Assembly: GCF_002102175.1 (NCBI RefSeq)
Contig: NZ_LQOX01000082.1
Coordinates: forward strand, 18,726 to 82,725
Length of the DNA stretch: 64,000 bases
Direction of reading: 5' to 3'
Source of the DNA: Mycobacterium gastri
GTDB taxonomy: Bacteria; Actinomycetota; Actinomycetes; Mycobacteriales; Mycobacteriaceae
Below the pieces are notes generated by a model. That model worked only from the letters and a program-made list of their open reading frames with translations. It ran no database searches and was not told the DNA's origin. Of this stretch, positions 36,084 to 43,875 are shown piece after piece. A program made the position numbers and the translations under genes. Numbering within the stretch: position 1 is the first letter of the stretch; each line of letters starts with the position of its first letter.

Positions 36084-36716
36084 ATGACCAACGACATCCA
36101 TTCGATGGTGATCGCCTCCGACTACCGGGTCCCGGATCCGAGCCGGGTGTGGCCGCTGCTGCAGCGCAAGAAGTCGGCGCTGGCCGCTATCGGAGCCCAC
36201 CATGTGCTGGTCTATACCTCGACCTACGACTACGGCCGCGTCCTGGTGATGATCGGAGTGCACAGCCGCGAACCGATCGTGGAGCTGTTGCGCTCCCGGG
36301 TCTTCTTCGAATGGTTCGACGCGGCGGGCGTCGAGGACATCCCGGCGGTTTTCGCCGGCGAGATCGTGGACAGGTTCATTGCCGAAGCTCCGGCTGCGGG
36401 GGCCGCCGGCCGGGCCCCGGGGGTCGTGGTAGCCGGGATCGCGTCGGTGGACGACGTGTCGACGCTGACCGCCGAGGTCGGCCTGGCGATGGCGCGGTTC
36501 ACCGCCGCCGGCATCCGAAAGACATGGGTCTTCCAGGCTTTCGACGACGATCACGAGGTCCTGATTCTGCAGGAATTCCCGGACGAAGAGCGCGCCCTGG
36601 AGTGGATCGACCATCCCGATGCCGCGGCCCAATGGATGAGCCGCGCCGGAGTCGGTGCCTACCCACCGCTGTTCGTCGGCCGGCTTTCGGAGATGACGCG
36701 GATCGAGACGGATTGA
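36084..36716 (+). CDS. Unknown protein with two apparent alpha/beta half-domains
   Basis: This 210-residue soluble protein has no signal peptide. It appears to be made of two ferredoxin-like alpha/beta halves: residues 20-90 (VLVYTSTYDYGRVLVMIGVH, then FFEWFDAAGVEDIPAVFAGE) and 130-200 (KTWVFQAFDDDHEVLILQEF, then ALEWIDHPDAAAQWMSRAGV). The second recalls dimeric alpha-beta barrel (ABM-like) domains. I do not recognise a named family. It stands 42 bases after the Mam pair and 13 bases before the Bfd-type ferredoxin gene, so co-transcription is likely. Confidence 0.7.
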   Translation: MTNDIHSMVIASDYRVPDPSRVWPLLQRKKSALAAIGAHHVLVYTSTYDYGRVLVMIGVHSREPIVELLRSRVFFEWFDAAGVEDIPAVFAGEIVDRFIAEAPAAGAAGRAPGVVVAGIASVDDVSTLTAEVGLAMARFTAAGIRKTWVFQAFDDDHEVLILQEFPDEERALEWIDHPDAAAQWMSRAGVGAYPPLFVGRLSEMTRIETD

Positions 36717-36728
36717 GCGGATCGCTCG

Positions 36729-36914
36729 ATGTATGTCTGCCTGTGTAACGGCGTCACCAGCCAGATGGTGGCCGAGGCCGTTGCTGCCGGCGCCTCGACG
36801 ACCAAGGATGTCGCCCAGGCCTGTGGAGCGGGCGCCGATTGCGGACGTTGCCGGTGCACCATTCGCGCCATCCTTGATTCCATGGCTGCGCAGCGGTCAC
36901 CGCACCGGTCCTGA
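36729..36914 (+). CDS. Bacterioferritin-associated ferredoxin (Bfd)-like [2Fe-2S] protein
   Basis: This 61-residue protein carries the Bfd cluster pattern Cys4-x-Cys6 ... Cys-x2-Cys (MYVCLCNGVT; GADCGRCRC). Bfd proteins reduce the iron core of bacterioferritin to release iron. The same domain also occurs in other redox enzymes. No ferritin gene is adjacent here. It ends one base before the convergent kdc stop. Confidence 0.85.
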   Translation: MYVCLCNGVTSQMVAEAVAAGASTTKDVAQACGAGADCGRCRCTIRAILDSMAAQRSPHRS

Positions 36915-36915
36915 G

Positions 36916-38610
36916 TCAGCGGCGCGCGGTGCCGTCCGACGACGTGGGCGCGACGAGATCGCTGAGTAGGTGCGGTATTTCGAGCCGCGGCAGCACCGCC
37001 TCGACGAGCACCAAGCGGTCCCGGTGCGCCGCGGCCGCGGTGAGCGCGTCATCGAGTTCGCCATACGTCTGCGCCCGGAACGCCAGGTGATCGGCCACTC
37101 CCAGCGCGCTGGGGATGGCGGTCCAACTCCAGTTGACGATGTCGTTGTAGGGGGCCGTCTCGCCGTGTATCGCCCGTTCGATGGTGTACCCGTCGTTGTT
37201 GACCACCACGATGACCGGGGACAGGCCCTCGCGGGAGAAGTTGCCGATCTCCTGGACGGTCAGTTGGGCGGCCCCGTCGCCGATCAACAGCACCGTCCTG
37301 CGGTCACGATGGGCCACCGCGGCCCCGAGCGCCGCCGGTAGCGTGTAACCGATTGAGCCCCAAAGGGGTTGACCGATGAAGGTGACGCCGTGCGGCAACC
37401 GGTGGTCTGCCATGCCGTAGAACGAGGTGCCCTGCTCGGCCAGCACCACGTTGCCGGGGGTGAGCGCGTCGTTGACCCGGTCCCACAGCATCGGTTGGGT
37501 CAGCGGGTCGTCGCGCCTCGGCGTCGGCGCCGGCCGGTGGTCATCCGGAGCCGGCACGGGGGGTGAGCTTATCCCGCGCCCGGTCAGGATCTCGGCCAGT
37601 GCGCGCAGGGCGGCGCTCATCTCGAGCGGCGCGAACACCCGGCCGGCGACGGTGCTTTGGTATTGGCCGATGTCGATGGTGCGCGCCGGGTCGATCCGCT
37701 GGCTGAAGAACCCGCTGACCATGTCGGTGAACACCACCCCGGCCGTCACCAGTACCGGCGCCTGCTCGATCGCCGCGCGTACCCGCTTCGCGCTGGCGGC
37801 TCCGGCATAGATGCCCAGAAAGTTGGGAGAGCTCTCGTCGAGCAGGCTCTTGCCCCACATCAGCGTGGCATGGGGCACCACGTCGGCGGCCAGCAACGCC
37901 TCCAGCTCGCCGACGGCCCGCAACCGATGGACCAGCAGGTCGGCGAGCACGGTGAGTTGGTGCTCGCCGATCAGTGCGGCGGCGGCTTCGGTGAACAGCG
38001 AGAGCGCGCGGGGGCTGGTGCCGCCGCCGTAGCGGGGTAGCGGGGCGCGGGGCGCTTCGGTGGGGAAGCGGGCTACGTCGGTGGACAGCAGTAGGTATCC
38101 GGGCCGCTTCTGTTCCCGCACCTCACACAGTACCCGGTCGATCTCCCGGCATGCCGTTGCCGGCATGAGATTTGCTTGGGCGCAGGTGATTTCGCGGCTG
38201 ATTCGAAGGAAGTGCTCGAAGTCCCCGTCGCCGAGCGAATGGTGCAGCGCCCGCCGGGTGCCCTGGGCGTCCTTGGAGGGGCCGCCGACGATGTGGACCA
38301 CCGGCACATGCTCGGCGTAGCTGCCCGCGATGGCATTGGCCGCCGACAGTTCCCCGACACCGAATGTCGTTACCACAGCTGACATTCCGCGCAAGCGCCC
38401 GTAGCCGTCGGCGGCATAGCCGGCGTTGAGCTCGTTGGCGTTGCCCACCCAGCGGATGGCCGGATGGGCCACGATATGGTCGAGGAACTCCAGGTTGTAG
38501 TCCCCGGGCACGCCGAAGATTTCGGAGACGCCGAGTTCGGCGAGGCGGTCCAGCAGATAGTCGCCGACGGTGTACACGGGTTCGTTGGGGCCAGCCGCAC
38601 GATCGGTCAC
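36916..38610 (-). CDS. kdc: Thiamine-diphosphate-dependent alpha-keto acid decarboxylase
   Basis: This is a ThDP enzyme of the pyruvate/indolepyruvate decarboxylase family, matching my memory of M. tuberculosis Rv0853c (Kdc) closely. Motifs: [20 protein letters not shown] with catalytic Glu in [29 protein letters not shown] with the His pair region, and the ThDP/Mg segment [13 protein letters not shown] ... NNDGYT. I favour the GTG at 38608-38610 (564 residues, near the family length of about 560); the ATG at 38640 would add ten residues. It decarboxylates branched-chain or aromatic 2-keto acids to aldehydes. It diverges from the SRPBCC gene. Confidence 0.92.
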   Translation of the reverse strand: MTDRAAGPNEPVYTVGDYLLDRLAELGVSEIFGVPGDYNLEFLDHIVAHPAIRWVGNANELNAGYAADGYGRLRGMSAVVTTFGVGELSAANAIAGSYAEHVPVVHIVGGPSKDAQGTRRALHHSLGDGDFEHFLRISREITCAQANLMPATACREIDRVLCEVREQKRPGYLLLSTDVARFPTEAPRAPLPRYGGGTSPRALSLFTEAAAALIGEHQLTVLADLLVHRLRAVGELEALLAADVVPHATLMWGKSLLDESSPNFLGIYAGAASAKRVRAAIEQAPVLVTAGVVFTDMVSGFFSQRIDPARTIDIGQYQSTVAGRVFAPLEMSAALRALAEILTGRGISSPPVPAPDDHRPAPTPRRDDPLTQPMLWDRVNDALTPGNVVLAEQGTSFYGMADHRLPHGVTFIGQPLWGSIGYTLPAALGAAVAHRDRRTVLLIGDGAAQLTVQEIGNFSREGLSPVIVVVNNDGYTIERAIHGETAPYNDIVNWSWTAIPSALGVADHLAFRAQTYGELDDALTAAAAHRDRLVLVEAVLPRLEIPHLLSDLVAPTSSDGTARR

Positions 38611-38675
38611 GAAGACGACGGTACGCCCGGTCGAAACCATTCCGGCAAAGACGCGGTCGCGCTATCGTCGGCGCC

Positions 38676-39119
38676 ATGGCAGTCAAGGAATCCCGCGAAG
38701 TAGTCATCGAAGCAAGTCCCAAGGAGATCCTCGACGTGGTCGCCGACGTCGAGGCAATGCCCGAGTGGTCCGACATTCATCAGAGCGCAGAAGTACTCGA
38801 CCGCGACGAGGACGGCCGACCGCGGCGCGCTCGGATGAAAGTCAAGACCGCGGGGGTCACCGACGAGATCGTGCTGGCTTACACCTGGCGCGACGACGGC
38901 GTCACCTGGACGCAGGAAAGCGGGAAGGCGTCGCGCAACCAGGAAGGGAGCTACACGCTGACCACGGAGGGCGAGAAGACCCGGACGAAGTTCGACCTGG
39001 GGCTGGACCCGCTCGTGCCGCTGCCCGGCTTCATGGTCAAACGGGTCATGAAAGGGGTCATGGAGCTGAATACCGAGGGGCTGCGCAAGCGGGTGCTCAA
39101 GGTCAAGAAGGGCGGCTAG
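38676..39119 (+). CDS. SRPBCC (START/polyketide cyclase-like) protein
   Basis: This 147-residue SRPBCC-fold protein starts VKESREVVIEASPKEILDVV, followed by M-P-E-W-S-D-I-H, and ends in a long amphipathic helix. These hydrophobic-pocket proteins bind lipids or polyketides. It is the first of three paralogs in this block (with 40262-40726 and 40757-41218), corresponding in position to Rv0854. It precedes far by five bases. Its ligand is unknown. Confidence 0.88.
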   Translation: MAVKESREVVIEASPKEILDVVADVEAMPEWSDIHQSAEVLDRDEDGRPRRARMKVKTAGVTDEIVLAYTWRDDGVTWTQESGKASRNQEGSYTLTTEGEKTRTKFDLGLDPLVPLPGFMVKRVMKGVMELNTEGLRKRVLKVKKGG

Positions 39120-39124
39120 TCACC

Positions 39125-40204
39125 GTGACCGGCGGGGGGCCCTTGGCCGGGGTGAAGGTCATCGAACTCGGCGGTATCGGACCCGGCCCGCATGCCGGTA
39201 TGGTGCTGGCCGACCTCGGTGCCGACGTGGTGCGGGTGCGCCGCCCCGGCGGGCTGACCATGCCGTCCGAGGACCGGGATCTGCTGCATCGCGGAAAGCG
39301 GATCGTGGACCTGGATGTCAAGGCCCAGCCGGGTGCGTTGCTGGCGCTGGCCGCCAAGGCCGATGTGCTGCTGGACTGCTTTCGGCCCGGCACCTGCGAG
39401 CGGCTAGGCATCGGTCCCGACGACTGCGCGGTGGTCAATCCGCGACTGATCTTCGCGCGCATCACCGGCTGGGGACAGGACGGGCCGCTGGCATCGACGG
39501 CCGGCCATGACATCAACTATCTGTCGCAGACCGGTGCGCTCTCGGCGATCGGCTACCGCGACCGGCCGCCGCTGCCGCCGCTGAACCTGGTCGCCGACTT
39601 CGGCGGCGGCTCCATGCTGGTGCTGCTGGGCATCGCGGCCGCGCTGTATGAGCGGGAGCGGTCGGGCAAGGGGCAGGTGATCGACGCCGCGATGGTCGAC
39701 GGGGTCAGCGTGCTGGCCCAGATGATGTGGACCATGAAGGCAGTCGGGAGTTTGCGCGACGAACGTGAAGCGTTCCTGCTCGACGGCGGCGCCCCGTTCT
39801 ACGGTTGCTATGAAACCGCCGACGGCAAATACCTGGCGGTGGGCGCCATCGAGCCGCAGTTCTTCGCGGCGCTGCTGGCGGGGCTCGGCTTGAGGGCCGA
39901 CGACGTGCCCAACCAGCTCGACGTCGGCTCGTACCCGCGGATGCGCGAGATCTTCGCCGAGCGGTTCGCCGGCCGAACCCGCGACGAGTGGACCGAGGTC
40001 TTCGCCGGCACCGACGCGTGTGTGACCCCGGTGCTGACTTGGAGCGAAGCGGCCGGCAACGCCCACTTGAGAGCCCGGTCGACGGTGATCAACGTCCACG
40101 GTGTCGACCAGGCCGCGCCCGCGCCGCGCTTCTCGCGAACACCGGCCGGACCGGTCGCGCCGCCCCCGGCGGCAACCACGCCGATCGACGAAATAAATTG
40201 GTAG
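39125..40204 (+). CDS. far: Alpha-methylacyl-CoA racemase-like / family III CoA-transferase (Far)
   Basis: The GTG at 39125 gives 359 residues, the length I recall for M. tuberculosis Far (Rv0855). Family features: VIELGGIGPGPHAGMVLADL, HRGKRIVDLDV, the HDINYL segment with the catalytic His-Asp (GHDINYLSQTGAL), and GAIEPQFFAALL. Alpha-methylacyl-CoA racemases invert the 2-methyl stereocentre so that branched or steroid side chains can enter beta-oxidation. It follows the SRPBCC gene and lies 57 bases before another. Confidence 0.92.
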   Translation: MTGGGPLAGVKVIELGGIGPGPHAGMVLADLGADVVRVRRPGGLTMPSEDRDLLHRGKRIVDLDVKAQPGALLALAAKADVLLDCFRPGTCERLGIGPDDCAVVNPRLIFARITGWGQDGPLASTAGHDINYLSQTGALSAIGYRDRPPLPPLNLVADFGGGSMLVLLGIAAALYERERSGKGQVIDAAMVDGVSVLAQMMWTMKAVGSLRDEREAFLLDGGAPFYGCYETADGKYLAVGAIEPQFFAALLAGLGLRADDVPNQLDVGSYPRMREIFAERFAGRTRDEWTEVFAGTDACVTPVLTWSEAAGNAHLRARSTVINVHGVDQAAPAPRFSRTPAGPVAPPPAATTPIDEINW

Positions 40205-40261
40205 TCACCTATTCTTTCGAATTGTCCCGAACCCGTCCGCGAGTATGGCGGCGTTGCTAGC

Positions 40262-40726
40262 TTGAGCTTGGTGGCCGTCAAAGCATCGCGGGAAATCATC
40301 ATCGATGCGCCTCCGGAAGTGGTCATGGAGGCGCTGGCAGATGTGAGCGTGCTGACATCCTGGTCACCGCTGCACAAACAGGTGGAAGTGATCGACTATT
40401 ACCCGGACGGGCGCCCCCATCATGTGAAAGCCGTGGTCAAAATTCTGGGGCTGGTCGACAAGGAGATCCTGGAATACCACTGGGGCCCGGACTGGATGTG
40501 CTGGGATGCCGACCAGACTTTCCAGCAGCATGGGCAGCACATCGAGACCACCGTCAAGCCCGAAGGAGTCGACATGTCACGGGTGCGGTTCGACATCACC
40601 GTCGAACCGGCCGGCCCGATTCCCGGTTTCATCGTCAAGCGGGCCAGCGAACACGTGCTGGATGCCGCGGCGAAGGGACTGACCGAACTGATCAGCGGCC
40701 GCAGCGACCGGGATCATCCGACATAG
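40262..40726 (+). CDS. SRPBCC (START-like) protein, second paralog
   Basis: This is an SRPBCC-fold protein of about 151-154 residues; TTG 40262 and GTG 40271 are both possible starts. It has VKASREIIIDAPPEVVMEAL, L-T-S-W-S-P-L-H-K-Q-V-E-V-I and EYHWGPDWMCWDADQTFQQH. The last segment is shared almost word for word with the third paralog (EYHWGPDWMVWDANKTAQQH), showing a recent tandem duplication. Position corresponds to Rv0856. Lipid binding is inferred. Confidence 0.87.
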   Translation: MSLVAVKASREIIIDAPPEVVMEALADVSVLTSWSPLHKQVEVIDYYPDGRPHHVKAVVKILGLVDKEILEYHWGPDWMCWDADQTFQQHGQHIETTVKPEGVDMSRVRFDITVEPAGPIPGFIVKRASEHVLDAAAKGLTELISGRSDRDHPT

Positions 40727-40756
40727 TTCCGTTTCCGCCGCGCCGCATGCCGGCCG

Positions 40757-41218
40757 ATGGTTGCTAACTTGGTGGCAGTGGCTGTCCAAGCGTCGAGCGA
40801 AATCGTCATTGATGCGCCCCCTGAGGTGATCATGGAGGCGCTGGCCGACATGGACGCGGTGCCGTCGTGGTCGTCGGTGCACAAGCGGGTCGAGGTCGTC
40901 GACACCCATCCCGACGGTCGACCGCACCACGTGAAGGTCACCGTCAAAGTGACCGGCATCGTGGACACCCAACTGCTCGAATACCACTGGGGGCCGGACT
41001 GGATGGTCTGGGACGCAAACAAGACCGCTCAGCAACACGGGCAGCACGGCGAGTACAACCTGCGCCGCGAGGGGGAAGACAAGACCCGGGTGCGGTTCAC
41101 CCTCACGGTGGAGCCGTCGGCGCCGCTGCCCGAGTTCTGGATTAAGCGGGCGCGCAAGAAAATCCTGTACGCCGCCCTGGAGGGACTGCGCAATCACGTT
41201 ATGGGAAAGGCTGAGTAG
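40757..41218 (+). CDS. SRPBCC (START-like) protein, third paralog
   Basis: This 153-residue protein starts MVANLVAVAVQASSEIVIDA. It is more similar to the preceding paralog than to the one at 38676. Its last 20 bases overlap the 3' end of the convergent aminotransferase gene, so the two stops interlock. Position corresponds to Rv0857. Ligand and role are unknown. Confidence 0.87.
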   Translation: MVANLVAVAVQASSEIVIDAPPEVIMEALADMDAVPSWSSVHKRVEVVDTHPDGRPHHVKVTVKVTGIVDTQLLEYHWGPDWMVWDANKTAQQHGQHGEYNLRREGEDKTRVRFTLTVEPSAPLPEFWIKRARKKILYAALEGLRNHVMGKAE

Positions 41219-42389
41219 TCCCGCCACGCAGTGCGGCCAGTCGCCTGATCGCCTCGTCCAGGGTGTCGTCGCGTTTGCAGAAGGTGAAGCGCACCAAGTG
41301 ATTCCACAGGTCGGCGTGCTGTGCCGCCGGATCGCAGAACGCCGACATCGGGATGGCGGCCACCCCCGCCTTTTCGGGCAGGGTCGCGCAGAATGCCGTG
41401 CTGTCGTGATAGCCCAGCGGCCGCGGGTCGGCGCACAAGAAGTAGGTGCCGTAGCTGTCGTGCACCTCGAAACCGATCTCGGTCAATCCCGAGGCCAGCC
41501 GATCGCGTCTGGTCTGCAACGAACTGCGCAGGGCGGCCACCCAGTCGTCCTCGGTGTCCAGCGCAAGAGCCACCGCCGGCTGAAACGGCGCTCCGCCCAC
41601 ATAGGTCAAATACTGTTTGGCCGTGCGTACCCCGGCGATGAGTTGCGCAGGGCCACAGGCCCATCCGATCTTCCAGCCGGTGCAGTTGAACATCTTGGCC
41701 GCACTCGAGATCGTGACCGTCCGCTCGGCCATGCCGTCGAAGCCGGCCAGCGGCAAGTGATCATGGCCGTCAAACACCAAGTGCTCGTAAACCTCGTCGG
41801 TGATCACCAATAGATCTGCGGCCACTGCGATCTCGGCTATGGCCGCCAGCTCGGCCCGGCCCAGCACCGCGCCGGTCGGATTGTGCGGGGAGTTGATGAT
41901 CAACGCCCTGGTGCGGGGCGTCACTGCGCGGCGCAGCGCGTCGGCGTCCAGAGCAAAGCCGCGGCCGTCGGCCACCAGCGGTACGGAAACTCGATGTGCG
42001 CCGGCCATCGCCACGACCGGCGAGTAGGAGTCGTAGAACGGCTCGATCAGCAGTACCTCCGAGCCGGGCTCGACGAGGCCCAGCACGGACGCGGCAATGG
42101 CTTCGGTGGCCCCGACCGTGACCAGCACCTCGGTGTCCGGGTTGTACTCGATGCCGAAGTGCCGGCGGCGCTGGGCGGCGATAGCCTGCCGCAGGGCCGC
42201 GACGCCTATCCCCGGCGGATACTGGTTGACGCCGGCGGCGACGGCCTCTTGGGCGGCCTTGAGCATCGCCGGCGGCCCGTTCTCGTCGGGAAACCCCTGC
42301 CCGAGATTCACCGCGCCGACGCGTGCGGCCAGCGCCGACATCTCGGCGAACACCGTCGCCGCGTAGGGCTGCAGCCGCGACACCGTCAT
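41199..42389 (-). CDS. dapC: Class I/II PLP-dependent aminotransferase (DapC-type)
   Basis: This is a 396-residue fold-type I aminotransferase. Signatures: NLGQGFPDENGPPAMLKAAQ near the N-terminus, NSPHNPTGAVL, ITDEVYEHLVF with the PLP-pyridine Asp, and the Schiff-base Lys in TISSAAKMFNCTGWKIGWAC. The ATG at 42387-42389 was chosen because it gives the length of M. tuberculosis Rv0858c (annotated DapC, N-succinyldiaminopimelate aminotransferase). Its sequence is also close to kynurenine/methionine aminotransferases, so the assigned substrate rests on the annotated ortholog. It is transcribed away from fadA. Confidence 0.9.
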   Translation of the reverse strand: MTVSRLQPYAATVFAEMSALAARVGAVNLGQGFPDENGPPAMLKAAQEAVAAGVNQYPPGIGVAALRQAIAAQRRRHFGIEYNPDTEVLVTVGATEAIAASVLGLVEPGSEVLLIEPFYDSYSPVVAMAGAHRVSVPLVADGRGFALDADALRRAVTPRTRALIINSPHNPTGAVLGRAELAAIAEIAVAADLLVITDEVYEHLVFDGHDHLPLAGFDGMAERTVTISSAAKMFNCTGWKIGWACGPAQLIAGVRTAKQYLTYVGGAPFQPAVALALDTEDDWVAALRSSLQTRRDRLASGLTEIGFEVHDSYGTYFLCADPRPLGYHDSTAFCATLPEKAGVAAIPMSAFCDPAAQHADLWNHLVRFTFCKRDDTLDEAIRRLAALRGGTTQPFP

Positions 42390-42557
42390 GGCAGACGAGC
42401 TTAGGCGCGACGATGATGCCGAACGGCGGTGCGACCGCTGACGGGCAGCCTCTATCGCACCTGCCACCTAGGCACTGTTGGACCCATTGACCCCTATGTG
42501 GCCGGTGCGACATCTGCGGTGCACAATTTCCACAACTGCGCCGACCTGCAAACTCTT

Positions 42558-42577
42558 GGCCAACCAACAGGTTGGCC
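42558..42577. promoter_or_regulatory. Inverted repeat in the fadA promoter region
   Basis: GGCCAACCAACAGGTTGGCC forms perfect 8-base arms around AACA, 81 bases before the fadA ATG. It could be an operator for a fatty-acid-responsive regulator or a 5'-leader hairpin. No attenuator-like T run follows. Confidence 0.55.
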
Positions 42578-42658
42578 GAGGACCCTGTTAGTGTTCCCCT
42601 ACTGGACCTAGTCTTGAAGACGGATCTAGCCCCCCTTTCCCCCGAACAGGAAATCGAC

Positions 42659-43870
42659 ATGCCCGAAGAAGCCTTTATCTACGAGGCCATCCGCACCCCG
42701 CGTGGCAAGCAGAAGAACGGATCGTTGCACGAGGTCAAGCCCTTGAGCCTGGTCGTCGGCCTGATCGAGGAGCTGCGCAAGCGCAACCCCGACCTGGACG
42801 AGAACCTGATCAGCGACGTCATCCTGGGCTGCGTCTCACCCGTCGGTGACCAGGGTGGTGACATTGCCCGGGCCGCGGTGCTGGCGTCGGGCATGCCGGT
42901 CACCTCCGGCGGTGTGCAGCTCAACCGGTTCTGCGCTTCGGGCCTCGAGGCCGTCAACACCGCCGCGCAGAAGGTGCGCTCCGGGTGGGACGACCTGGTG
43001 CTGGCCGGCGGCGTCGAGTCCATGAGCCGGGTGCCGATGGGTTCCGACGGTGGCGCCATGGGCCTCGACCCGGAGACCAACTACGACGTCATGTTCGTTC
43101 CGCAGGGCATCGGCGCCGACCTGATCGCCACCATCGAGGGCTTCTCCCGCGAAGACGTCGACCGCTACGCGTTGCGCAGCCAGGAGAAGGCCGCCGCCGC
43201 ATGGTCGGGCGGCTACTTCGCCAAGTCGGTGGTTCCGGTCCGCGACCAGAACGGCCTGCTGATTCTCGACCACGACGAGCACATGCGGCCCGACACCACC
43301 ATGGAAGGTCTGGCCAAGCTGAAGCCCGCCTTCGAGGGCCTGGCGGCGATGGGCGGCTTCGACGACGTCGCGCTGCAGAAGTACCACTGGGTGGAGAAGA
43401 TCAACCACGTCCACACCGGCGGGAACAGCTCCGGGATCGTTGACGGTGCCGCCCTGGTGATGATCGGCTCAGAAAAGGCGGGGGAGGCCGCCAATTTGAC
43501 CCCGCGGGCCCGCATCGTGGCCACCGCCACCAGCGGCGCCGACCCGGTGATCATGCTGACTGGCCCCACCCCGGCCACCCTCAAGGTGCTTGACCGGGCC
43601 GGGCTGACCGTCGACGACATCGACCTATTCGAGCTCAATGAGGCGTTTGCCGCGGTGGTGCTGAAATTCCAGAAGGATCTGAACATCCCCGACGAGAAGC
43701 TCAACGTCAACGGCGGCGCCATCGCGATGGGCCACCCGCTGGGCGCTACCGGCGCGATGATCCTGGGCACTATGGTCGACGAATTGGAGCGCCGCAATGC
43801 CCGACGGGCGCTCGTCACGCTATGTATCGGCGGCGGCATGGGCGTCGCGACGGTTATCGAGAGGGTTTAA
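42659..43870 (+). CDS. fadA: Acetyl-CoA acetyltransferase / 3-ketoacyl-CoA thiolase (FadA)
   Basis: The ATG at 42659 gives 403 residues. Thiolase signatures: nucleophile Cys92 in [31 protein letters not shown] with the catalytic His, and the C-terminal Cys in [11 protein letters not shown]. Gene order and length match M. tuberculosis fadA (Rv0859). It lies five bases before fadB; together they form the trifunctional beta-oxidation complex, FadA doing the final thiolysis. It acts in the cytosol on 3-ketoacyl-CoA. Confidence 0.97.
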   Translation: MPEEAFIYEAIRTPRGKQKNGSLHEVKPLSLVVGLIEELRKRNPDLDENLISDVILGCVSPVGDQGGDIARAAVLASGMPVTSGGVQLNRFCASGLEAVNTAAQKVRSGWDDLVLAGGVESMSRVPMGSDGGAMGLDPETNYDVMFVPQGIGADLIATIEGFSREDVDRYALRSQEKAAAAWSGGYFAKSVVPVRDQNGLLILDHDEHMRPDTTMEGLAKLKPAFEGLAAMGGFDDVALQKYHWVEKINHVHTGGNSSGIVDGAALVMIGSEKAGEAANLTPRARIVATATSGADPVIMLTGPTPATLKVLDRAGLTVDDIDLFELNEAFAAVVLKFQKDLNIPDEKLNVNGGAIAMGHPLGATGAMILGTMVDELERRNARRALVTLCIGGGMGVATVIERV

Positions 43871-43875
43871 AAGTC

